Source of the DNA: Alviniconcha marisindica
Lineage: Eukaryota; Mollusca; Gastropoda; Provannidae
Reading direction: 5' to 3'
Length of the DNA: 64,000 bases
Assembly (NCBI GenBank): GCA_018857735.1
Contig: JABMCL010003107.1
Location: forward strand, 186,001 to 250,000
Under the pieces are notes generated by a model. It saw only the letters and a list, made by a program, of their open reading frames with translations, was not told where the DNA came from and did not search any database. The position numbers and the translations under genes were made by a program. Shown piece after piece: positions 24,740-36,314 of this stretch (its first letter is position 1; every line of letters starts with the position of its first letter).

Positions 24740-24876
24740 CTCTATTTTGACATCCTCCAGTGGTTTCTTGCGGTAAAAGGTTACTCGTTCCTTAAACTCT
24801 GGCTGAGAGGACTTGGTGCTGGTGCTAGTTCTGTACTGTTGACCCTCACATGCTAAGATGCAGTAAACCTCAGCTT
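24740..24876 (-). CDS. Calpain exon w8: C2 domain core
   Basis: This exon has 137 bp: two bases completing Glu, then 45 codons running AEVYCILACEGQQYRT to EDVKIE. The pattern (YxIxxCEGQQ, TSTxxxSxQPEFKE, FYRKKP) matches the C-terminal C2 domain of calpain-5-type proteins. The acceptor is TTTGTGCAG|AAG and the donor is GAG|GTATGA, phase 0. A large TIR element ends about 110 bp downstream, in the following intron. Confidence 0.93.
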
Positions 24877-25268
24877 CTGCACAAAGAGAGGGGGATAAAT
24901 TATATACACACACACTCACAATGTGACATGATCAAATTAACAAGATTAATAAGCTTTAGAACAGTTATATCACTACTAGACTGATTCATTTCAGACATGA
25001 GTGGAATATGTCACAAAATATTTCTGAAAAAGTATTCCCAAAGTCCACTCTGCAAGCTGTGAAAGATGCAAAACGCAGCAAGCTGGGTTGAAGCAAGTCT
25101 TTGATGGGTTGAACAAAGGAGTTAAAACTTAAAGTAAGACACAAAACTAGAAATGCTAATTGATTTTGGTTACCAACTAACTCTCAGATTTGTCTTAAAA
25201 AACTCTGATCTGACACTTTATGAAACCAAATCCTGCACCCTTTCATATACTGGTGTGTTATGACTTAC

Positions 25269-25387
25269 CCTGGGTTCCATTGGCCAGAGAAAAGCCCTCA
25301 ACACTGGACACGGTGATGGCAGTGGCAGCCACTTTGGGATCACTCAGACAGTTTCTTGGAGGACTGGGCTCTTCCTTTACCAGCTCT
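25269..25387 (-). CDS. Calpain exon w7: linker and start of C2 domain
   Basis: This exon has 119 bp: one base completes Lys, then 39 codons run ELVKEEPSPP to LANGTQ, and one base of the next codon ends it. The Pro-rich linker precedes the first C2 strand (AATAITVSSVEGFSL). The donor is CAGG|GTAAGTC. The acceptor is TTGTCAG|AGAG, and the upstream intron is an essentially pure (TG)n tract that stands in for a normal polypyrimidine tract. Confidence 0.9.
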
Positions 25388-25392
25388 CTGAC

Positions 25393-25394
<2 letters not shown>

Positions 25395-25459
<65 letters not shown>
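25395..25459. repeat. (CA)~33 microsatellite at the calpain w7 splice acceptor
   Basis: On the gene strand this is (TG)n, ending only about 6 nt before the acceptor AG at 25388-25389, so it occupies the polypyrimidine-tract position. A second tract, (GT)~19, lies at 25535-25572. Confidence 0.97.
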
Positions 25460-25460
<1 letters not shown>

Positions 25461-25531
25461 ACCAGCATCACCACCAGTTCCAACAGTTTAGTGGCCACAC
25501 TCACATCAACAACAGCCACAAAGCATGCAAG

Positions 25532-25574
<43 letters not shown>

Positions 25575-25859
25575 AATTGTTGCTGACTGATCAATCACTT
25601 TTACATATCAATCATTTCTCTGCTTCTGAGCACTGAGGTGACTAGCCTTACATTGCACATTCTTGATTCTCAACTGAAGTGGTGTCCCTATTGTGCAATT
25701 TGGTTGTTACATGGCTGGCACCAAGTAAAACTGCTGCAATTTTAGTGCACTTTCTGTGTACATCATACTCAACTACATTATCATCTGTTCAGTTCAAGGT
25801 GGTATTTATGCCTTCAGAAAAGCTCCACCCCATCTTTCAAAAGTTTCCCCAACATTGCC

Positions 25860-26150
25860 TTTAAAACAGTTCCAACATTTGCCTGATTGATGATGGCCCT
25901 CTCTTGTCTTTTCAAGGAAGATTGTTGAGCACTTCCTGTTTCCACACCTCTCTCCACCAGGAGATTGATGGTGTGACATCTTTGGCTTTGTGCCTCAAGG
26001 GTAGTGTCTCAAGCTCCTCAACACTTCAGATCTTCTGAGACACAAGCCATTTGTGATGGTTGCTTCGCTGTCCAGTCTATCTGCTTTGTCATTTCCCATC
26101 ACTCTGGCATGTCCAGGGCAGGTGTTTACAAAAGTGGATGTCATTCTAGT
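25860..26150 (-). pseudogene. LINE RNase H relic, second copy
   Basis: The minus strand reads CPGHARVMGNDKADRL, then SEATITNGL and RRSEVLRSLRHYP, matching the relic at 4905-5375. It is 5'-truncated and followed by degraded 3' sequence to about 25860. Confidence 0.75.
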
Positions 26151-26204
26151 GGTAAATAATAATACTTTCGGTGTGATCTGTGGAATGCTGCACACTGTCT
26201 CTCT

Positions 26205-26311
26205 CATGTGTGTGTGTGTGTGTGTGTGCTTGCTTGTGTGCAGGAGTGTGTATGAGTACAAGTGTGTATGAGTACATGTGCATGCATGTGTACTGTTGTT
26301 GTTGTTGATGG

Positions 26312-26367
<56 letters not shown>

Positions 26368-26480
26368 TTTTGTGTAACAACACACATTAAAAAAATCTTA
26401 TTCATTATTAAACTTTTTTGAGAATTTCATAACTTCTAGTTGTCAGTATTCCCCCCCCCCCCCCCCCCCCAACCACCACA
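26205..26480. repeat. GT/CA microsatellites and poly-C tract
   Basis: GT runs at about 26205-26228 and 26317-26361, then about 20 C at 26451-26470 followed by a short CA run. This lies in the intron between w6 and w7. Confidence 0.95.
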
Positions 26481-27339
26481 CACACACACATGATTCATGA
26501 CTATGCAGCACTATTTAGGGTATACTGGTGATGTCAATGTGGAGCTAACCACACTATAGAATACCATGGAACAGGCCCACAAGAGAGAGAAAAAGGGGGG
26601 AGATTGACTCTCGGAATGACACTACATTGTTAATGTCTTACTTTTGTTTAGACATGGAACATGATGTAGGCTACTACACTGCCAATGCTTCTTGAAGTCT
26701 GAAATGTTGACACACATGATGCATGTTAGCACACCCACACACACATGAACACATACACTGCAGCACACAAGCATACACCAATGCATGCATGCACACACAC
26801 ATGGCACACACACACACGCACACATGCATGTACAGACTTGCAAGATGTTATTTTTTAACATTTCTTCATCTTTTTGCCTACTGCTTTCCTCTAAGAGAAT
26901 AGCAAAGGAGAGAGCACAATGCTTGTCCTCCTTATCTGGGAATCAAGAGTTTGCATCCCTGTTGAGTTTTAAAGATTGTCAATTTGCAGTACATAGCTCT
27001 CTCTATTCTTCACTCTCTTTTGCACACACACGCATACCCATGTACACACACAATCCCTCTACCCCTCACCTCCCTCTCACTATCTCTCCCAATCTCTCCC
27101 CCATCCCCATGATAATGATAATGAGTGAAGATGTAAACAGCCTATGAGAGAGAGAAAAGAAGACACCTACAGCTTTCAATGCCTGTGAGAGGGTTATAGC
27201 AGCTCAGAGTTGGCAGAAGTAATGAGAGAGATTTTAAGAGAAGTACTGAACTGTGAGAACTGCTTTGGACTGCAGTTTCAATACATTTATTTATTTATAT
27301 GAACACTTGCTGAGTGCCTCATCTCGAGATGAGCCCTAA

Positions 27340-27797
27340 GCATTTTACAATGGCAACTATAGCGCTATTCACAGTGTCCGTGCTCTAGTTGTATGCAACT
27401 CTGAATAAGTGACTGTAGCTTTACACAGCATGTTTTGAATATCCACTGAAGTGGTTAAAGCACTGTTTGGTTATCTGGCTGATGCCATGTGAAACTGCTA
27501 TCATCTCAGCACAGGTTCTGTGTACACTATTTTGCATTTTTCACTTTATCTGAAGCCTAATACATAGGATGCATGTGTGTTTAGCTGAAACCTGCCACCT
27601 GCCCTTTAGACACAATGACCAGGATCTTTTATGTGCTACTGCGGTAACATGGGGGTGGAACAGAGACTGAAACAGAGTCAGCACAGACAGTTGACCCTGG
27701 AGAATAAAATTCTTCTGCTATTCCTGCCAGGACTCAAACCCAAGACCTTTTGATCATGAGTCTGTTGCTCTACTACTGAGCTGTCCCCACTCCCCAA
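27340..27797 (-). mobile_element. tRNA-derived SINE copy in calpain intron
   Basis: A diverged copy. B-box-like GGTTTGAGTCC lies at 27730-27740, the A-box position reads CAGCTCAGTAG at 27773-27783, and the body blocks ATCCACTGAAGTGG and GATCTTTTATGTGCTACTG are recognisable. Sense orientation relative to the calpain gene. Confidence 0.85.
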
Positions 27798-28105
27798 GAC
27801 ATGAAGGTTGTTCCAGACAATAGGAGCTGAACAGCGAACAACTGGTAACCAAAGACTTTAAGTTCCCATCTTGTACACAAGAGTTTGTTCATCTGAATTT
27901 GGAACAGCAAGTATGAGAAGGAGTGAACCCAGAGAGACAGGATGACAGGTACGATGTATGTCAAAACTAAACATAACTTTCAGTTTCAACTGTTTTATGT
28001 GACTGTAGCCTTGAAATTCAGCCAATGCCACTAAAAGCAGTATGATTGGACAAAGCTTAATAAACAGTATTATGAAGCAAAGTTGGACATTTCTCACAAG
28101 TGTCT

Positions 28106-28168
28106 CATCCTGATATAACCATAATGGTAGACTGGGCGCAAAACACCAAGTTACTTACTTACTTACTT
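28106..28168 (+). mobile_element. Short SINE tail with (TTAC)n end
   Basis: CCTGATATAACCATAATGG, then GACTGGGCGCAAAACACCAA and TTACTTACTTACTT. The same 55-60 bp module occurs at 35388-35434, 51466-51526 and, inverted, at 34114-34177 and 45954-46012. Only this 3' module is consistently alignable, so the head of the family is not identified. Confidence 0.75.
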
Positions 28169-28293
28169 CTTACAAGTATCTCAAACAGGTGACACTTCAA
28201 GGCTATGTTTGCTACACCTGGTCAGCCTATTGATCAATATACATACTCTTTTCTTCAAGCCAATCAAAAAGCATATTGTACAAACTTGCATAC

Positions 28294-28490
28294 TTGGTTT
28301 CAATGGTTCCAGAAGTGTACAGTCGCAACAGGAACAGCCCCTCTTGGCCCTGGTCAAAGGTAGATGGCACCAGCAAGTATCGGCCTTTCTTCACACTGAT
28401 GCGACTGAGGATGCTGCGTGCTTGCATGAAGGGACCAGCATGCACACGATCCATCCGGTCATGCATTCTGTACTTCCGGTTCAGATCTGT
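28294..28490 (-). CDS. Calpain exon w6: domain III C-terminal half
   Basis: This exon has 197 bp: 65 codons running TDLNRKYRMH to TSGTIET, plus two bases of a Lys codon. RYLLVPSTFDQGQEG and FLLRLYT match the conserved end of domain III, where other calpains read like IPTTFEPG..GEFLLRV. I chose the acceptor GCAG|ACAGATC because the alternative 4 nt downstream (ACAG|ATCTGA) opens with a stop. The donor is CCAA|GTATGC. Confidence 0.92.
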
Positions 28491-28669
28491 CTGCATTAGA
28501 CACACACACACACATCAGCTGGACCTGAACACAAACATCAATGAAACAAAACACATTCCTTCTTTCTTCTCCTCCTTTCCCTCTCTCTCTTATCCCCTCT
28601 CTCCACATGCATCCCATCAAGTTGGTTTTGTAGCTGGAATAACCTTAAGACTGATCCAATTGTCTTGAA

Positions 28670-30413
28670 TAGATTCATTGAGTGTCAGACATGTGTCAGT
28701 GACCCTAACGTTTTTCTCTAATTGGCATGATGTCTGCAGTGAACACTTTTTGGGGCAACATTTATAAAGAAGCTGTGCTAATTTCTAAAGAACCAGAACT
28801 CCGGAGCCATCAAGGTGGCTGTCCTGGGCTCCTGTCCCTGTAAAGCAACACTCAACCAATTTCTAAAGAAAAACACCACAGAAGCAAAGGTGAGAGTGAA
28901 GGTAGTTTGGCGCCTTCAGTCCAAATGTTGTTTTATGCATGACTTTGAAAATACAAGAGAATGACATCCTCTAGACATTACGCATATCTGACAAGTGGTT
29001 GTTTTCCCTGCAAATACAATACCACTGAAGAAAAACAAAACAAACCAGGGGTTGCAAATATGCAGAAAACAACAACTTATTATTCTTGACACAAAATAAA
29101 CCCCTCACATGCAATTGTTCAAACCCCATGCATTTACTATACCCAAAAACTGAAATCCAGATCTGTATGAAAGAATGTGTTTTAATTAAATGCTTTAAGC
29201 AGTCTCTCTCTCACTCAGTCTCTGTCTCTCTGATGTTGGGGTGCATAGTCAGCTGTCAGAACATATCAACTTTGACAGCTCAGCCAGGCCAGAGTGGGTG
29301 ACATCAAAAGAGGTCAGTGGAAATTCACTGGCTACATCAGTTTCTGGGTGCATTACTAGTTTCCCACCATTTATCACCATTTATCTGCATGCCCAACTGA
29401 CCACATTTCACAGCTCAGCATAATGTCACAAAAGACAATGCAGAAAACTCAGACTTTAATTTTTTATTTTTTTTAGACTTGATAGTTATGAACCAGTTCC
29501 TTCCACTAGCTACTCAAGAAGGTAAACAAACAAACCATTAATATGAGTGCCAGCAAAAAGCCAAGATCTTACTAGGCATCAGTGAAAAATGTTGATTGCC
29601 ATGGAGGGTCCCAAGCTCAAGCATACCAAATGTAGTGCTTTTATCCATCAGGCTTGCACATAATTCTGCAGTAGGCAGGATTGTTCTTACATCCTTTTTT
29701 CAAGACACTGCATTTGCTGTACGCAAGTTCTAAATAGGTTTTGCAACCCCTGCAAACAAAAAAACAAAGTTGCTGCCAAGTCAATGCAGGCTTAATTTTG
29801 AGAGTCTGTCCATGAGTGAGATCGAGATAAGATTCTGAGGTCATGATAGGATTCTTTCTTTTCATAAGCAGTTTAGAATATATGCTGGATCAGACAGGCA
29901 GACAATTGACCATGCTACAGTGGAAAATTGCCATGAACTGATGCCCCTGTCTAGTAGGCTATAGTTTGACTGTTGGGCAACAAATAGGTGATTTCTAAGT
30001 TGCCTGTGGGCAAGTAACATGCCAGTGGCAACTGTGGAGGCAGTTGGCCTGGGTTTTAGAGGATTGGTGTTCCTGCAAGTCCATTTGAGTTCATGATGTC
30101 ACTTTACTGATGATGTGCCCTTATGCCTGTAAATTTGTCGAACCTTTGACTTGAATGAAAACAGCTTAAATGACATAGCATTAAATGATGTACACACTGA
30201 ATCAGTGCTCTCTTTCTTCCAATCTTGATTTTAATTAGGATATATATTGCAATTCTAAATGGTCATAATGAAACACTTTAAACAGACCCACCACCACCAC
30301 CACCACCACCACTAACTAATTTAGGCCTGAACTGAACGGAGTGTTTTGTAAGCTTGTAAGACTGAACAACATGATAATGTGAGACATGTTTTCCTCAACT
30401 GCAGTACCCAGGA

Positions 30414-30416
<3 letters not shown>
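28670..30416. other. Intronic sequence, no gene
   Basis: Intron between w5 and w6. Apart from a (CCA)n run at about 30290-30311 I see no repeat family or coding sequence. Confidence 0.5.

Positions 30417-30507
<91 letters not shown>
30417..30507. repeat. (GT)~45 microsatellite
   Basis: Uninterrupted GT dinucleotides in the intron between exons w5 and w6. Confidence 0.97.
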
Positions 30508-30510
<3 letters not shown>

Positions 30511-30609
30511 ATTTAACCGCTTGTGTTTTCTGTCATCATGATCATGTCTTTCTGATTTCTGAAATGTCCTACTGATTTACTTTGTGGTAGGACATACATC
30601 AAAAGCTTT

Positions 30610-30716
30610 GAATTTTAGGTCACAGGGTAGAAGAAAACAAGCAAGTAATTATTGGCTGAGGCATTATATTTAGATCCAGAAGACTGTAAACAGAGTAAAT
30701 AGGATTGGGGCGGGGG

Positions 30717-30748
<32 letters not shown>

Positions 30749-30900
30749 GAGGGGGGCGTCCATCTCTTCCTCATCACCCTCCCCCCCCCCCCCCCCCCCA
30801 CCTGCACCACCCACCCCAGCCAAATCTGATTTTTCAGCCCACAATATTAGGGTGGCCTGAGGAAAATTCGTCTGCTTGCTCAATTGGGGGAACTTTGCCC
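30610..30900. repeat. Dispersed repeat containing G~30 and C~20 homopolymers
   Basis: Matches 11630-11925 over TTTTAGGTC, AACAAGCAAGTA, GGCATTATATTTA and GTAAACAGAGTAAAT. It holds a G run (30718-30747) followed 32 bp later by a C run (30780-30799), which could pair with each other. Confidence 0.8.
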
Positions 30901-31243
30901 ACCAGAACACCCTCTAAACTGTACTCAACACTACCCATCAACCCATACAAGTGAACTTTTCCAGACTGTGACATCAGCTGCATAACAGATCAGTCCACAA
31001 ACAAAACCACCAGTGAGATTGACTGGTGCAAGCAGTGTATGGGAAAACCTGTGCTATTCTGGGAGCCATATTTACTTGGCAACAAACCATAGCATGGGTT
31101 ATATGAAAGATATAAGGACCAGCACTCTGTTGGCTGATGGTATTTGTTTTGAAGTTCAGTGCTTGAAAAGTCTTATCAAATTTAGTTTTCACACATTTAT
31201 CCAAAGTTGATGAATCGATATATGCCACTTAATTTGATAAAAA

Positions 31244-31536
31244 AAATTATATAGTGCTATTCTCCACTCTCAAGCTGACTCACTGCACTTGCATGTGATT
31301 CTACATGAGTGACTAGCTTTTCGTAGTGCATATTTTTAATATCCACTTAAGTGGTGTACTTACAGGGCTGACATGGCTCTTTTACCTGCTACTGCGGTAA
31401 CATGGGGGATACAAAAATTAGAGTCAGCACAGAAAGTTCACCCCAGAGAAGAAAATTCTCCCATCCCCGGCAGGGACTTGAACCTGCTATCTTTCAATCA
31501 TGAGTCCAGCGCTCTAACCACTGAGCTATCCCTGTT
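31244..31536 (-). mobile_element. tRNA-derived SINE copy with internal deletion
   Basis: A box TAGCTCAGTGG at 31518-31528 and B box GGTTCAAGTCC at 31474-31484. The loop between them reads CTCATGA. About 170 bp of the body is missing relative to the 18747-19222 copy (the jump is at GACATGGCTCTTTTACCTGC). Sense orientation relative to the calpain gene. Confidence 0.87.
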
Positions 31537-31819
31537 TAAAAAACAAAACAAAAAACATTCATACAAAGTGAAAAATAAATTTTCAAGGTGGATGAATTTC
31601 CCCCAACATACATCATGCTTGGGGGAAGCAAGGTACAAGTGAAGAACCAAAAGTGAGAGATGCTGGGATTTAAACCTCCCGCCTGTTTCAACTTTCATGA
31701 GCCCACTTGATGGACAACATGGCGTCAATGCTTCATGCGTTATCACCTTGCATCCAGCAGTTTACAGTTTGATATATAATATGAGAATAGATTCAGAAAA
31801 AATCTTCAGTCAGTTCACG

Positions 31820-32640
31820 CTGACAGAAGAACAGCAGAATGGCCCAAGTCGACGTAACCATCAAGATCAAGCAGAATAACTTTGAAAGGGTGCTGCAAGA
31901 ATTTGACAAGTACTTCATTCCAAAGAAGAACGTGATTCATGAATGTGCCATTTTCCACAGAAGAAGCCAAGAGGGTAGGAGAGAGCACAGAAGAATACAT
32001 TCACAGCCTATATGAACTTTCTGAGCATGCAGAATTCGCAGAAAAAGAAATGACCATTTGTTAGTGCTGGGCATATTAGATCAGGAGCTGTCACAGAAAC
32101 TGCAACTTGAACCGGATTTAGATCTAGCTAAGGCTACTGCCATGGCTCATCAACATGAGTTGGTAGTCATGCAGATGAGAGAACAGACAGGGTGCAGCAA
32201 CAGTGGACACTGCTACACGCTTTCAGAGACACAGGTCATCTGGTTGTGGTAGGGGAAAATTACATAAGGACAGGCCCACTGATGCAGGCACAGGTGCTCA
32301 CAGTAACAACGAGTATATCAGGTGTGCAACAGTGCACAAACAAGGAAACTGTCCTGCAAGAGGGAAGAAGTACCACAAGTGCCAGAAGATGTCACACTTT
32401 GCGCGTTGTTGTCGGTCTACACACTCTGTCAACCAAGTTCATGCAAAGCAGTCACAGAGCTACACAGAAGCACCACAGGCAAGTGGAACAGAGCACTATT
32501 TTCTTGGAGCAGTAGGCCTAGGGAGTGAACAGGGATCTCCATGGCATCATACACTGAATGTATGTGGACAAGACATTTCGTTCAAAATCAATATGGGGGT
32601 GGACGTCAACGTCATCAGCTGGAGAACATATTAGAGTCTT
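31820..32640 (+). pseudogene. Ty3/gypsy-like gag and protease relic
   Basis: Starting near 31840 (MAQVDVTIKIKQ) the plus strand encodes a gag-like N-terminus, then after frameshifts TEEYIHSLYELSEHAEF and DLAKATAMAHQ. Two zinc-knuckle motifs lie at about 32310-32415; in each the first Cys is replaced by Tyr (YIRC and YHKC). Next comes a protease-like strand FKINMGVDVNVIS, in which the usual Asp-Ser/Thr-Gly is replaced. No long terminal repeats were found. Confidence 0.75.
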
Positions 32641-32879
32641 AAACACAGGCCAAAACTAGGACCAACCAAGGTCAGTCTGCACAGTCCAAGGGGAGAAATG
32701 CAAGTCATGGGACAGTTTGAAACTGTCATGGCAAAGAACATTCCACTTAGAATCTAATCATCAGTAATGACACAGACAGCCTGCTGAGTAGAGCTAGTGC
32801 ACGTGCAATGCAGATAGTCATGAGAGTGCTGTGAGTTTTGGTGAAGTAAAGTGCACTCCTGTGAAGAACTAGCTGAAAG

Positions 32880-33313
32880 AAGATGCTAAACCATACTCAG
32901 TGACAACATCAAGAAGGATTCCCATCCCATTGCTATGCAAAGTTGAAGAAGAGCTGAAGAGGATGGAAGGAGGGAAGATCATTCAGGCTGTGATGGAACC
33001 TACAGAGTGGGTTGCTCCGACAGTACCAGTTGTCAAGCCTAATGGCAAAATCCGGATCTGCATAGATGAGAGATTGGACCTCATCAGGCAATGCACAAAG
33101 GAAGACATCAACTTGGCAATGTCCTTGCAATACACTGCCAACAGCTGGCCAGTCTACAAAGAAGATGTCAAACTGGCAGTGAGAGACCTCTTCGCAGTAA
33201 GAAACAAGCTCAGCACATGGACAGTCTCTGTGGTGGCCAGGCATTGGGTGGGACATCAAGGAATGAGTTGCCTCCTGCCGACATTGCATAGAAAAGAGAC
33301 CATCATGGATTAG
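32880..33313 (+). pseudogene. Gypsy-like pol relic: RT start fused to integrase zinc region
   Basis: RRIPIPLLCKVEEELKRM, EWVAPTVPVVKPNGK and IRICID are the opening of a gypsy reverse transcriptase. At about 33075 the frame passes directly into YTANSWPVYKEDVKLAVRDL and RHWVGHQGM, the RNase H-integrase linker and HHCC region. Most of RT, including the active site, and RNase H are therefore deleted. Confidence 0.78.
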
Positions 33314-33339
33314 GGAGCTGCTGCCCTTCTCACCTACTG

Positions 33340-33732
33340 CTCTACACCAATTCCAGACCTGGGAGTCAGCCCTGCTGAGCTGGCTATGGGCAGAAAGCTT
33401 CGTACCTCACTGCCAACTCTGCCCTCAATGCTCATGCCTCACAACATCAACTATGATCAGGCACGAGGGCGTGACCATGCCTTCAAACAGCACCAGAAGC
33501 AGTGCTTTGATCACCACCATGGCACACGACCACTACCTGAGCTTCACCCTGGAGACCCAGTCCTTTTGAAAAAGGATGGCGAGAAGGAGTGGAAGCATCC
33601 TGCAGTCAACAGCCAGCTGCAACAGCCGACCCCCCTGAACCAGACCTGAGTCCGCAGCCTGCATTTCTAGGACAGCCATCACCCACAGAGTACCATACTT
33701 GCTCTGGTCAGGCAATGCGCCCTCCAGCATGA
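33340..33732 (+). pseudogene. Gypsy-like integrase C-terminus relic
   Basis: The plus strand reads LGVSPAELAMGRKLRTSLP, then RPLPELHPGDPVLLKK, the C-terminal integrase segment, and ends near PPA in a typical short basic tail. The integrase catalytic core before it is missing. No flanking LTR or polypurine tract is evident. Confidence 0.75.
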
Positions 33733-35387
33733 TTCTTGGAGTAGCTGTTCTACTTCCAAATCACCATGTGTTACCATGCACTGTGCTGAATATGTATGTG
33801 TAGCTAAAGTTAAAGCCTGTAAATGTGATCACAGTGATGGCTATTTTCATTTTATTCTAGTCATTGTGCATATTCAAAAGCAAGAACTGATGAAAATTTC
33901 ATGATAGAAGTAATTCTTGGAAGAAGATGGATTATTAAAAAGAACCTTGTGAAATTCATGGATCACTGATTCCGTCCAGTGGACAGTAATTCATAATTTC
34001 ATGGATTATCAGTTTCATTTAGTGGATGGTAAGCTGTTCACCATATGGTAAAATTTGAACTATTATGACTGAACACGATCAAGATTAACCTGGACATAAT
34101 GGTCTAAGGAATGGTAAGTAAGTAAGTAAGTAAGTTGGTGTTTTACACCCAGTCAACCAGTACGGTTATATCAGGGCAATCTAAGGAATGGTGGAAAAGA
34201 CTGGAATAAGATTTATTTTGCATGCTATGCTGAAACTGGTATGCTGGTTTCAATTAGTTAACAGAATCGTCATTCCTGTTAAAGAAAGTTGATTTGTTTT
34301 TAACTTACAAAAAGGGGAAGGTGTATTGAAATAGCATGCGCATGCAGTAAAAGGGACATAACCATGTAGTTCTGTTTACTTTCATCATGGTGGGTTATTC
34401 CTCTTACCCATACATGGTTTCTTTTGATTGGCTAATAATCACCAGACATGCTCCGCAAGATGGCTCCAATGTTTACTGTTGAAAGTCTGTGTCTCACCCA
34501 TACATGCAGAACATGAACAAACATGACACCCATCACTTTTAACACATCGCTAACAGTAACATGAATGAGTGGGACTTGCTGACAATTGAAAAGGAATGGG
34601 GAAATGTTGATCTCAGCCAAAGAAGGGTGTGTTGTAAATGATTCAATGAAAGCAGTTTGTCAGCTTTGTAGGACTAGAATTAGGCCTTTGGAAATAAAGC
34701 CTGTTGGTCAGGTTTACAATATGTACTGAGTTTACTCTAATTCCACGTTTATGCTGAAAAAGTTCACATTTAGTCTTTCTCACAACACTAAACTTAACAA
34801 TTATAGGTTTTGGACATCTTTCTTAGCCTTTTCCTTTTGTTGAGTGTGTTCCCTTTATGTTTGGATGAAGTTCCACTGAGATGCAGGACAAAAATTATCC
34901 CAACTTTGTCGAAATTCCCCTGAATCACATAACATCTGAAAAAGAAAATTCTATTATGTATTCCCGAGATCACATGGGTATCATGTAAACTGGTGTGTGA
35001 ATGATCAAAGGTGACTACAAACCACAACCAGTTTGTGTTGGTTGAGCCAAGATGACAGAATCCTGTCTTGAAGCATGCGTGTACATCATATGTACCTGTT
35101 TGGACGAATTTCCCCCTAGCTGCCCTTAGTGGAGAGCAGAGGGGTTATTAAAAATTTGATCCTGGTAGGGACCATTATGATATTGATTCCCTAGGTTAGC
35201 CTAATACTAATGAAAGAAAACCATCGTCTATGTGGTAGGCTCCATTAGCATGGGAGAATGCTCTTGGCTGACACCTACCAAACTCTAAAAGCTTTTGAAT
35301 TTTGGGATGAAACACTGGTTTTGTACCAAATTTCTAATCAGGCCCAATAAAGGATGACCCCATTGCAATCAAATTTCCATCCTTACC
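33733..35387. other. Intronic sequence with one inverted SINE tail
   Basis: The (GTAA)n-headed SINE module lies at 34114-34177. A GAGCAGAGGGGTTATTAAAAA block near 35137 links to the repeat family at 11630-11925. No gene is seen. Confidence 0.55.
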
Positions 35388-35434
35388 TTGGTTATATGTC
35401 TGGGTGTAAAACACCAAGTTACTTACTTACTTAC
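35388..35434 (+). mobile_element. SINE tail forming the calpain w5 donor
   Basis: GGTTATATGTCTGGGTGTAA, then AACACCAAG and (TTAC)n running straight into exon w5 at 35435. On the gene strand the donor reads G|GTAAGTAAGTAAGTAAC, so the +1 to +16 intronic bases are the SINE tail repeat. Confidence 0.8.
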
Positions 35435-35557
35435 CTTGGTTATGGTAAAGCCAATACAGTAGTTCTCTCCCCTGGTCCGGAAGTTGGATGATCGGCGATC
35501 TTCCTGTTCCAAAGACACCAGCATCTCCTCTTCGTCTTCATAAACATCAAGTAGGTA
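35435..35557 (-). CDS. Calpain exon w5: domain III with acidic stretch
   Basis: This exon has 123 bp, 41 codons in phase 0, from YLLDVYEDEEEMLVSL to CIGFTITK. An acidic run (EDEEE) lies near the start; acidic stretches in calpain domain III are commonly proposed to help Ca2+-dependent regulation. The acceptor is GTGTCCAG|TAC. The donor is AAG|GTAAGTAAGTAAGTAAC, in which the intronic repeat is the tail of a SINE fragment directly abutting the exon. Confidence 0.92.
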
Positions 35558-35991
35558 CTGGACACAAACAACAAAGAGCCCCAGTTCTAAATATGCACAA
35601 AATAGTAGCACTGAAGCTGTCTGCTTTGTAACATTTAGCATTTTAGCTGTCAACCCTTTATGAAACATACAAGGATCTATATAAGGGTTGATCTTCAGTG
35701 CTGGTGACAGAAGAGAGAAACCAGTCCAAAATCAAAATGTCGTAAAATGATACAGAAACATGTTTGTTTGTTTGGTCACTAACTCATTGATATTTCAAGA
35801 TCAGATTACAAATTACAAGATTGCAAGAATATTTATTTGCCAGTGACAGAATGTGCACAGGAATTTGTCTTGGTGATGTTCCATTCATTACAGTGCGCTT
35901 ATAAATAGACACAATGATGCAATTAGCCATGTATAAAAGTTAATGTAACAATCTCATTCTTGTATGCACATATGCATGCATGCATGTGCGT

Positions 35992-35993
<2 letters not shown>

Positions 35994-36061
<68 letters not shown>
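35994..36061. repeat. (CA)~34 microsatellite
   Basis: Pure CA dinucleotides in the intron between exons w4 and w5. Confidence 0.97.
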
Positions 36062-36064
<3 letters not shown>

Positions 36065-36314
36065 TGCTGACAGGTAGTACATTTTCGCAGTTTTGCACAG
36101 GTGTTGATCTCAGCCAAAGAAGGCTGTTAAGGTGTTTTGTGATGAAGTCTAGACTCATTCCTCAGTTTCTGATGAAAGGAGAAGACCTCCAATCTCCACT
36201 CATATCATTGTAATGCAGGTTCTCATGTTGCCCACTCTCCCCACTAGCCACTGGCATATTATATTCACAAGCAAACTGGGAATGGCTCAACCCCCTACTC
36301 AACCACCCAGTGAT

